A DNA stretch of 64,000 nucleotides from Strigops habroptila. Taxonomy: Eukaryota; Chordata; Aves; Psittaciformes; Psittacidae. The stretch spans positions 32,156,705 to 32,220,704 of the forward strand of contig NC_044279.2 of NCBI RefSeq assembly GCF_004027225.2, in the 5' to 3' direction. Position 1 is the first letter of the stretch. Each line of letters begins with the position of its first letter. Of the stretch, positions 12,101-24,100 are shown one piece after another. The position numbers were made by a program, and so were the translations under genes. The notes beneath the pieces are model-generated. The model saw nothing but the letters and a program-made list of their open reading frames with translations, had not been told where the DNA came from and searched no databases.

Positions 12101-15100
12101 ACAAGAGTAAAGTTGACTAAGCTGAACACTCTTACTGTTATCTCTGCTGCTTTAAAAAAAGTGTAGACACCAACTGGTCACTGACCAGACTTACCGGGAA
12201 ACAAGCACCTCGGCTTAATGTTTATGCTCTTTACCTTGCACTGGCAGAGAGTGCACTCTGTGCCATGCTTAATCCAAGAAGATCCAGTGAAGCGAACGAC
12301 ATTGGTTTCATCCAGACAGGTTTTAGTGATGTCATTGCGAATGGTGTCTGCTTGGCAGGGGTCAGTGACACAGTGCGGGCAGCACTCGTTCTCAGGGAGG
12401 ACACTGAATTCACAATCCACCTCTGGGCATGGCAAGGGCCAGCAGTCAACTTCACCTTGCTGTTTAAAGTATTATAAGAACAAGAGAAGATTATTAGCTC
12501 TTATTTTGTTCATCATCCAGTCATCTGAATCAGCATTATTTTTCTCAGCTGGCTAATTTTGCCCATCTGGTCCTATTCAGAAGTCAGTGCAGAGAACACT
12601 GATATTCACTATGAGAGACACAGCAAGTTGGGTGCATTTTTCTGCATTCTGTTCAGGAAGTATATTAAATTTTAACTTTCTTCCAATACAGATCAAACTG
12701 CAGCTGGCAATTCTCCACAAATGTCATGCAATGCAGAATATGGACCTGTCCTTGTGAAGTCCTACTTCTGCAAGTGACAGAAGCCTTAAGAGGACTGCAC
12801 TGCAAAAGTGCTTCAAAATCGCAGGTTTCACCTAATTGTTACTTTTATTCTGACTGTTTGCCACAGAAAGCCTTCAAATTGAGCTCTGGATGGGCGAGTT
12901 TATCTTTCATGTTACAAATGCATTGGCTGGAATAAGTATGTCCAGCTGCCAGCAGCCAGTGTAACTGGAACACCCCGTGCGTTTCCACTGAGAAGACCTT
13001 CACCAACTTACCATCCATTTAGGATGTTACTATCAGAATACCTGAACTTCCAAACTTAATCATACTTCCTGCATGATGGGTTTAGTACAGCCAGGATATG
13101 AAAAGGTCAAAGCAGAGACTTGTGTTGGGCCAGAATATTCTTAGGGGAAGTTACTGTATGCTTGTACATAAATCTATAGATGTCTAATTGTTCACGTGAG
13201 TTACTAGAAGTTGGGGTCAGCTTCTCTTCAATTCTGGACAAAGGCCCAAGTTTCAGATCTATTGGTCAAAGAAAAGACTTCACAGAAGTCCGTAATGCAT
13301 ATTTCTTCTGGAACAGGTCCATCTCTGACCTTCAATTTATTCAGCCCGTTTGAGCACAGATTGAGCAGTCTGTATTGAAGTGGGGCAGAGAGAATTTGTT
13401 CCTTGGACAGAAGTTTATTGACAAAAACTGTACCTAAGGTTTTGAGGATGAGGAATTCAGTATCTCCAGAGCAAAAGCTAAAAAAAAATTCTGAGGGATT
13501 TGCGATAGATTCGGATTTACTCCTCTTTTTGTAGAAAGTATTGTCAAGTTACTTCTACAAAATTCTCATCTGGGTCAATTTTCCTCTTTTTGAACCACAT
13601 GATAGAATGAAAGCAATCTTTAAAACCAGTCATTCATCTTGATATTTCAATTTATGTTTGCAGTGATGGGCAGTTACAAGGAGTAGACAATACACTGTCA
13701 CCCAAAAAAATCCCTGACAACTGAAAGAAAGCAGGCTTTAGTTACAGAAGTAATGTTTTGAAAAAAAAAAAAAAAAGAATTGAGATCCCAAACTGTAGGT
13801 TGGTTTGGTTTGGTTTGAAGACATTTAATGAAGCACCTGGGAACCTATTTCATTGGATTTTAGCAGTGGTAACACTGAAAGCAAAGTGTCCACAGAAATT
13901 GGTTTCTGGCTGTTATTTGTGATACACTGACAAGGCAAAGCTATGAGATGGTCTAGGATTTACATTTGGAGATGACCTGTGATAAAAGCTAGTTATTTTT
14001 ATCTTGGGATTTTTTCTGTCATAGAAACTTCCTGAGTGGCATTATGCAGAGCAGTTTTTGCTCAGACTCTGAAATACATGCCTAGAAAAAGATTACAAGC
14101 TTAAACAGATTTTATTTTTTCAAACCTCATTTCCACTGTTTTGAAAAGGCATCAAGTCGTATTATTTTTCTGTTACTAAAAATGTCTGAATGAATAAAGA
14201 AATTTTAGTCTATCAGCTCTTCGAAATTATCAACTGTGATAACAAATACACATTTAGAATTTCCTTACTCAGCTTCATTGGTCTTTGAATGAGTGAACAC
14301 ATGAGTGCTGCTGTGTAGGAGCCATATCCAAATGACCTCCACTCTTTGCTAAAACAATCTTCATGATTGAATAATTTTAATTACGCCTATTGTGTCACAA
14401 TGCATTTTTGACTGGAAATTCATAATACTGACAAAAATTCATGAAAACCAGATTTTGATTATACACATACTCCAGGGGAAATTAAATGGGTGCTAATGCA
14501 TGAAAATTAACTATTCACAGATCAGAATATCTCATATCCTTTTTCCCTCATGTCTCTGCTCTGTAATCAAAGAGCCTTACCAAACAGCGACACTGCTGAC
14601 AGTTCTGTATCCAGGATTCACCGCTGTTATAGGAAAGCTCCCCGCTCTGATGTAAACATTGACTGCTGAGCCTTGGGTCACATTCAGGGCAGCAAAAGAG
14701 GTCAACAGTGGGATTTTCACAGTCACAGACCATTCGCCGGCACATCACATATCCACTCTGTTGTTGGAAGACAGACATAGAGCTATGGCAGAAATTCATA
14801 CAACTCCAGCAGTGCTTGTACTAAAATCTGCTTTCTGGCTTGACTCTAAGCCACTAGCAGCTCACAAGTTTTTCCACTATACCATTTCTTTGTCAAAATA
14901 AAATTCAAACAGAAGCAGAAAACACAATGCACACTCAGTAACTGCCATAAAGTTTCCCTGTTGTCTTACATACATCCTTCATACAACCAATCTTCAGGCA
15001 CCTCTCCTCTAAGGTGATGAAACCCAAGGGTGTCATTCCAAGGGTCAAATTTTAATGGATTGCACTAAGTTTATGTCATTCTCATATGGATGCTAGTCAA

Positions 15101-18100
15101 GTCTTGCTTTAAACTTCCAGATCAATCCCTCTCTTCTGTAATTATTCACCCAAGAAAGATGATAGGTAATCTGAAATTAAATTAATGCTCATGAAACCTG
15201 AGCTGCTGAAATGCTCAGGATTTTGCCAGCAATGTATTGGGCATTTATTCTCCATCAGCACTTAACTTGTGATCAAGCCTCCCGCAGCAAACATTTGAGA
15301 AAGTTAAGCTGAATTACTCTGCAGATACAGAACCTACTTCTATTTATAGACATCTGCTAAAGACACTGGCGTCAGTCACCAACTCCAATATGTGTCTAGA
15401 CAGACAGTTTCTTTGCATAAAAATATTGTTACTCCCACCCAGAAAACACAGGTGGCATCTCTGCTAACAAAATAGTCCTATCATCCTTCTCCCAGTATCA
15501 TACAATAAACTTCATGTGGAAGTTCTGCTCATGCAGGTTGGCAAGAGAAGCTCTCCCCAAAACTCTACAAAATATATAATTTCATTTTTCTGTAGCACTA
15601 GACGCACACTTGACAAGGCAGCTAAAACGGGAATTTCACTTGAATCACAATGCTCTTCCCTTCATCCCTAGTACAATCTTGCAAGAAGCAGCTCCTTCTA
15701 TTTCTACTGACCTGGCATGAGCAGACAGAGCACCTGTCATTCTCCAGCACCCAAATCTGACCGTTGTGCTTGATTTTGTTTTCATGGATACAGTCTCCTG
15801 TGCAGTTCTTGCCATGGGGACATCGACAGTCGTACCCACCATCCAAGTTAAAGCAAACAGTGTCATTGGCACAGCTATGCCTTCCAGTTCCACATTCATC
15901 AATGTCTGCAAAAACATGCCATGTAATGCTCTTAGACCACATTCAATTAACAAAAATGTTCTTGCGGCACTCAATATAAATGATTCTTGGCCATTAAGTC
16001 ATCAGCTGAAAATGAATTTGCACTTCACCAGAACAGGGAGAAATAACTTACAAGTTCACAAAAAATATTTTTCAAGTCACATCAACTTCTAAAAGATGAT
16101 ACTTTGAGTTTTCCTGTACTTCTTTTTAAGTGAAAGCTATTAGGTAAGGTAGTTAGAATGAAGAAATCACAGGCAACATAGGAACAAAAATAATCCTCAG
16201 CTCCCTAAACAGCAACCATTCATGAGACACATTCAGTGAAACAAGAAAAGCTGCATAATCTTCTTTTCAAACATTTTGCTGGCTTTGTCTGGTACCTTTG
16301 AGTTCAGTTGCTGAGAAGTTAATGTGAAAGGTGACGTCTGAGCTGTAAGGTCATTTAAACTAGCACACCATGCTTTAAGTTACATCACTTATTAGGGTGT
16401 GAAAACTAGAATATTTCAATTATTCGAGTTGCAGTGACATCTATAGTCCTTGTGTCTAGCATAGAAAATAAAGAAAAAAAAAGAATGTCTCTAGTGAATA
16501 AAGGTAAATGACTTCAAAACAACTGTATCTCAAAGAATTCAAGAGTACCTTTAAAGGCCTAATTCATCAAGGTTCACAGAATTATTTTTCAAGGGCAAAC
16601 TAGCAGCAAACACTGCCTTCTACTTGAATAGTCTTTATTTAGCATTTTCAGCTGTCCATATGGACAAAAGTCATCTGGGAAAAAAGCTTTGAAAGGGCAT
16701 GAAGTAAACAGCTATATGCGATAAAACATAGAAAGTACTAGAAAATACTAGATCTATGGTGACTGTAAATATTGATACACTGAGTTCAACTCTAAATACA
16801 ATTTCACAACACTCTGGCCCAAGCTCTTAATTAGAGTTCATTAAAAAGTAGCACTACGATATTTAAATGTCCAACAGATCAGCACAAGACAAAATAAGAA
16901 ATATGGTCTTGCGTGTATCTTTCACCATAAAAATATAATAAAACATTCAGCTTTGGGTTCGATAATGGAAATGAAACCCCCGATTCACCTCAAGCACATT
17001 CAGTTTAAAGCAAAACAACTCAATTATCATTTCAATTCCAAGTGTGGCTGCAGTTAAAAAAAAAAAGTAAACAAGTTGTTAACATGAATATGAATTGGGA
17101 TGAAAAACAGCAGGGAAATTATTAGAATTCCAGAGTATAAATAAGCAGCATTGTAGATTTCCTTCAAATACTGTGTGCAATAACAGCAGCACCATCTGAA
17201 AAAAAAACCATTGCAAAATTACTAGGGCTTATGGGAAGGATAAGGAAAATGTCATTTGAGAACTGAAAAGAAATGGATTGTTCATCTCTAAAACAACATT
17301 AGCAAGAAGGGATATAACCAAAAAAATAATGAATACTCCAGAGGAGAAACATTGAGAGCTTTTGTTCTCCACATTGCCAAACAGAGAAGACAAGGGACAG
17401 TGAATGAAACCGAAAGACAACAAATTTAAGCCTGATAAAAGGAAATAACTTTTCATACAATGCAGAAACAAACTATGACACTCACTGCCACAGAATGTTA
17501 AGATGGGAAAAACAATTGCATAGCCAAGACCATACAAAGCTAGCCATAATATTCATTCTGCAATGCTAACAGATTTTGTAAGTGAGATTACATTTCACGC
17601 ATTAGGGTCTATGGTGTCCTTATTTACATATGAGATAACCCAGAACAGGCAAATCATCTCAGATCTCCACATCTTCTACCTTGTTAAATTCTGAAGCATT
17701 CGGAGTCAGCCACTGTTGCAACAGGGCAGAAGATAACTGGGATCATGAACCTAATTCGGTGGGGTTGTTTGCATGGACCTGAAATGTCCAGGCACATCAG
17801 GCAGGGAAACCTACCCAAACTGTAAGGATATCTAATTAGTGGAACAGACAGCCCTGTGAAGACTGTCTATCTCCAGCCTTGAAGGCTTTTAGACAAGAAG
17901 CTAACAGGAATGGTTTGAGTGATGCTGGTCTGGGGAGAGCAAAGGGATGGACGAGCTGCTCTCTCCTTCATTTTCTCTTAAATCCATACTGAAAACAATA
18001 CAATCTAGCAATTTAAAACTAGTATCTCCATACACTCAGTCTAACCGGTTTTAAGTTATGCAATATAGAGAACAAACACAAATCCTATTTAAATATAATG

Positions 18101-21100
18101 ATTCAAATTAACAGCAGGATTCTTGGCTATCACTGAAGTAATTTTTAATAAATTACTTCCCTACACTTGCATTCATTTGTTTAAAACCCTCTTTTCTACG
18201 AAGTTTTCACACAGCCTGTGTCATAAAGGAGTAATAAATCACTACTCAACAACCTGGCCATTTAACTGAAAGCAGCCATATTTAATGAGATACTTGGACC
18301 AAGTTCAGCTGTCATGTAAATAAGAACAGTTTCCTTTAAACAACAAATGGTGACCCTATAAACACTAAATCTGCATTTGGCACTTATGTACAAGTGTATT
18401 TCGCAATTTTCCCATGAGAAAAAGGCTTCTGGGTTTCATTTTCCAACATGGTAGCAGTTAGCGCACTGTTACTGAAAAAAATTGCTGAGTTTATCCAACA
18501 TTGAGAACTTACGAAGCATCCCAACCTTGGTTTTTTCAGTTGTTTGATTCACGAAAATAAATGTTCTGGATAGGGCAATTTAAATATCCCTGGTTGAAGC
18601 AGGAGCTACTTACATTTTGAATCTAACCTAATCAGAAACAGCAGTGTGTTTATAATGCAGCAAGAGAAACACAAAATTTTCTTGCACCAAATTCTCATCT
18701 GCATTATTCATCCCCACCGAACTTCAGGCATTATCTGCAAAGAACATGCACAAAAATCATCCATACCAAGCAAAACTTTGTTCAGCTTTTTTACTTTGTA
18801 TTTGTAACGGATGGTGAATTAAGTTACTGACATTTTGTTTACAGCCATAACCAGCTCTCCAATTTCCATAACCATATGGATAGGGGTACACTGGCCCCTA
18901 GATTACAGGTTCCATATTTCCAGCCACAGAAGCATGTTATTATCATTCTCATGTTGTTTTGGGGTTTTTTGGGGGGGGCGTGTTATTTTTTTTAGTTTTT
19001 GTTTTGTTTTCTTTTTAAAGCACAACAAAACAAACAACAAATAATTCACTTCAGGCTATTTGCAACACACTGCTTAGGAATCAAGCAGCTTGAATGTTAT
19101 GACATTAGAACATTAAGTCTCAAAAGACTTGGAGGTTTGCCTCAGAAAAAACAGAAACAAAATGTAACTAGTTATCTAGTGCTAAATTAACCAGGACTTA
19201 TTGATCTAACCTACACTAAAAATTACAGCAGATATCATCTGGCACATATTTTAAGGATTTTCCTTTTCTTACCATCATCCCTGGATCCAACTTAATGTCG
19301 CAATGAGTACCATGCAATGAAGAAGTAGCAACACATGTTACAGAAAGCTAGGAGTTAATTGCATTTCAAGTAATTTCATGCCTACACAGGAAAAATACTG
19401 GACACTAAAGCCATAAAAAATGGTGACAGTGCCTGGAATGACTAAACTCTATTTGTAGTATTTGAGAGACTGCAAAGGCACAAAACTCCATAAAACTGGG
19501 AATTTCAATTCCCCCACCAGGTTGTGACCCAAGGCTGTATTTAACAGATTTACTGGGTGTTTCTTGGAACAAAGAACCCCAAAGGAACAAAGCACCATTT
19601 GACTTGGCCCTGAGCAGTATGCAGGCTCTGATTCAAAATGTCTCTGCTGAGGAACTAGTCTGTGTTGGTGATCAGCAGTGACCACAGTGTATGCAAGTTC
19701 AATATCCTCAAAGAAATTTAACTGGCTGCAAAAAAGAATCTCTATGGTAGTGCTTAGTTTCAAAGAGGGTACTATGTTAAAATGATGAAGTTTTAAAAAT
19801 GAATTATAACTAGCAACCAAAAGGATAATATGTTTTCAGATAGAAGATTTTTAAAGATATTACATTATAGATTCAGCGTAAACATATACTACATAAAAAT
19901 ATATTAAATAAAAATATATTAAGGGGGGATACATTTCATATACTGTAATACTTTCATTCAAAAACCTCATGAGCTCTCTTGCATAATACATGCTCTTAAA
20001 GGAACTACATACAATGGAATAAAAGAAGTTGTTGACTCACAGGTTAATTAGTAAGTAATAAAAGGCAGCCACAAATGGTCAGGTTGTCACAATGCAGAGC
20101 TGTCCCAGGGAAGTTCCCCAAGAATCTGTGTCAGAATGTGTGCTGCCCAATATACTTAGTGATCTGGGGGAATGGATGAACAGTGGGATGAAAAAGACTG
20201 TTGATAAGAAAGCATTAAAACAAAAAAATTGACAGTGAAATATAGAAGTATTTCATGATATTGACTGATTAAACAATACGTCAGATAAGATTCAATTGTA
20301 AGGTGCATGGGGAAATACCCATTCAAAAAATCAAATCAGTATTTTAGATCTGTTCTGGATAGAGATCTTGGAGCTACTGTGGATATCTCTAGTAAAATGA
20401 CAGCTCAATAATGTTTTGGAAAAAAAACCCCACAAATACAATATTGATAATAACAGATAAGAAAACTTGTAATAACTCACAAGGAACACGAACCCCAAAC
20501 CCTGTGTACACCTTGCTAGGAAGTGACAAAGAGCTCAAAGATCCATTCTGATATAGCTGATGGACAGTTGCAATTTTCCCTCCTCTGATGAGCTATCCAG
20601 ACTTACGTTCAGAACATTCAAATAAAGCCCCAAAAGGTCTCCCTCAGACATTATTTTCTACCAGAATCATTCTGGTATTAGTTAGAGTGTCATCTGTGTA
20701 AAGAAGAGATGAACACTTGTATCACTGAGAAATATGCTGTTGGAAGAGACAGGCTGGGAGGGTGGAATATTCCTTTGAAGCAACTGAAGTTTCCCAGTTA
20801 CCTTAGCTCTGAAGCATTAGCTCAGCAAGGTGACAGCATCAGGATATCTGAGTACTTTTTGCTTAAGGCAAAAAAAGAAGGAGTGTATTTGATAGGGAAC
20901 CCAAGATCGTCTGAGCAGAAAGTTTGGTTCCTGTTCTTTTCTGTCCTAAGAAAATCTATTGACTGACGTAATCATTCTTCAAAGAGTGAATAATTTATTT
21001 GTGACTTCATGCAAGCCAGCTGTCAGAGTGCTTAACAGACGTGACAGATGAAGAGCTGAGACTTCAGATGGCAGTAACACCAGCTTCACAGAAACATTGT

Positions 21101-24100
21101 TTCCTGATACAATAAATGTGTTCAAATTACTACCTTACAAAATGTAGTGGTCGAGTTTCTGGTTTATTAGTTCTTTTATAAAAGAGGAGAAACTCTGCCA
21201 ATTTTGTACTCTGCTCCCGCTCCAGAATACTTAAATACTAATGTGTCTTTGTATGTGCCTTCTGTTTGGCGATGCTTAAGTCGGGTTCCCAAACTCAATA
21301 ATGAAGCCTTAATGCCTATCACTCTGTTTGGGATGGATGGAAAAAAAAAAAAAGTTAATTTATTTGTTGACCTTTTATGATCATGAATAAAAGAAAAAGG
21401 ATTTTGATGGAACTCTTGGGAGCTAGTAATATTTCCTGCTGGAGTAGTGATTCTTCATTTCCTGTCTCCTTAAGTGCTACCAATAACAAAGATTCTGTTC
21501 AACATTACCAGCACCACAGAAAGATTTAAGTGTAGGACTATGAACTGACAGCGGTTTTTCAACTACAAGAAATTTCATGTACTATTTAAAATGCTGGATG
21601 TCCTGTGAGATAAATTCAGACATCCTGACAGTCTGAAATTCCTCTGCTTTCCAGATCCAGAGACATGGATGCTGAAGTGACTGTTTTGGACTTTATTCAT
21701 TCATTAAGGCTGGGGAGCATACTGAGGCTTGTAATAGACCTCCATCCCTCATTATTCTGGATTATGGAAACTATTCTTCAGGTAGAGCCCCAGCCCTCTG
21801 TATTGTCAGGCAGCCTGTTCTATCACACAGAGAAGGAAGTGATTCTACTTCTGGATTCAGGACAGCAGAATTAAAACATAACAACACATTTCAGACCAGA
21901 AATCCTAGACTGTGAGTTAACCTTTACAAGTAAAAAGATCCAATTTGAACTAGGCATTCTGGATTGACGCTTTCCAAACCCTTCATTTGCACCTGTCTCA
22001 ATTAAAGAATGTGCTACCTGCTGAGAGTGAAGGTATGTTGATCTCATATTCTTATCAACAACAGCTGATACCTGCCAGATACTCTTAGTAAGTCCTAAGG
22101 GGCTGCATTAATTAGGTGAACTATTCTTCGAATGTGGAAGTACACTTCCACTTCCAATGTGGAAGTACACAACAGACAAGGTATAACCTACAGTCTTCTG
22201 ATACAAACCAATACAGCCTCTCTCTTCAACTGATTTTGGAAGATTTTAAACATTGCAAGGGACAAATTCAAAGGAATCAGTATCTTACACAGAACTGCAG
22301 AGCAAATATTAACTGGGCCTGAACTCCTTATTTTACGATTTTGCCCTCAGAGGTTCCAGTTTTTTAATGCAATGAAGCATGAGGCTGCAGTATCTACTAC
22401 TATCTTAGCCTAGCCTTCTTTTATGGAATGGTACATGAGAGACAACCTTCAGAGCACTAATAAGATTGTGTAAAGAAACTATAAAGAAAAGCTGCAGGGG
22501 CAAAGAGGAAGGTACCAGGTAATATAACATGCCGAATGCTATATTTACATATGCATAAAATTTAAGACTTCCCAAAGCCATGCAATTCTCAAAGACTAAG
22601 TGGCTGATCTTTCACCACTTTTCTGGAAATACGAGGATGCATAACATAATTCTATGTCCAAAGGAAAAGCAGCGAGTGCTGCATTTCCCGTCATTCCTCT
22701 AGGTAATTGTTATAGAAACCACAGGTCTACCCAGGAGTATAATGTGAAGCAAAACTGAGCAAAGGAATCTCTAGGTCTTCCATCGCCCGTAGGTACAATC
22801 TAATGGGATTATGAATTTCTGCATTCAAGTACATTAGTCAAAATACTCAGTATTCTCAGTTGTGCCAAAGAAGCAGCAGTAGCCAAGGTCAATATGTGTG
22901 TGAAACAGGCCATTCAGCAACTATTATTTCATTGTTAAGCACTGGCAAAGTCTAATGCTACCAAGAAGTCCACCTCTAGCTAGGAATATTTAGTACAATG
23001 TCCTAATGGGACCATTTTCTGCAAAAGAGGTAGGTGCATTTTTGGTATTCTGTTAAAATAAGGTTTTTAAGGAAATGCTCCTGTGCCTCTGTGATCTTAA
23101 CAAAGGTGTTTCCACCTGAATTTTTAAAATTGGATGCTTTGCTGTAGAAAACAAGGAGCTGACCAACACTGATCACAGAATTGCTCTCTGTGGTACTATC
23201 AGCACATGTCCAGGGGACACAAACAGGAAAAGATTTGAGGCAGACCATATAGGACAATCAAGAAAGAAAAGATTTGAACCCACACTTCCTTGGCTTTTAA
23301 AGGCTTTCTTCACTGAAAGACAGAACTTTCTTCAAAGCAACTAAACCCTAAAAAAGATGAGCCGAAGACAAGCCTTTTACGCACTCTATATAAAACACTA
23401 CTTTGAAGTAGTCTTCTTAGAAAGCTAAAGGGATAAGCCCTCGAAGAACATTTCCTAACCCTCCTGAGATTTAACTTCTTTGTTCCACCAAGAAATCAAG
23501 GCATGACCAGTTTATCTTCTGTGCAGTTCTGCACTGTTCCTTCTACCACTGTGCAAGCTGTAGCACTTGCAAGAGGCAGAAAGCTTCAGTGGACACTGGT
23601 CCTGGGTATAGCAAGAGGCTCATACAGTTGAAGATAAGAACTGGAGAACCGAGATTTGAAATCTGAGGTTAGTATAGCCTGGAAGCTGCTCTCCATTACA
23701 GTGAGTATCTAAAAGATCATCCACCTACAGCTCAATCTAATCAGGTCTAACTGAGGATACTGAAGAAGTGACAAAAGAAATCCATTTTCTTACGTCTTTA
23801 AATCCAGCAGAGGAATCTCTCACGGTGGAAAGATCTGACAGTAGAAAAGCCAATTGCTTTTGTGCTGCTGTGCTCTGCTATTTTAAGTTCAACCTTCCAC
23901 ACTGCAATCTATTTTAGGCTGTATCTTCATACCTTTTAAGGTTTTATTTTGAGTCTGAGACACAATGTCACAGGCTTCAATCCAATAAAAAGTGATGTAG
24001 TAAAACTAACAAACTATCTAACCTTCCTCCCCAACGTGCTACGCATTCCAAACTTCGGAGCTGAAATCAATCAAATTGAAAGTGTCTCACTGATAGCGAC

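Larger units (their letters stand above)
9161..12234 (-). other. NELL2: NELL2 last intron
   Basis: A 3074-nt GT-AG intron (donor GTAAAG, acceptor CATCCCTTTAG). It contains a CR1 fragment at about 10765-11070 and an extreme AT-rich island at about 11641-11780. No other gene was seen in it. Confidence 0.9.

Noticed and set aside
12231..12455. Second minus-strand frame over the VWC exon (also 15645-15974)
   Set aside because: It is the off-frame reading of the same exon and lacks the VWC cysteine pattern.
12218..12556. Plus-strand open frames across NELL2 exons (also 14659-14901 and 15764-16092)
   Set aside because: They are reverse-strand shadows of cysteine-rich exons. The minus strand has matching domains, splice sites and phase.
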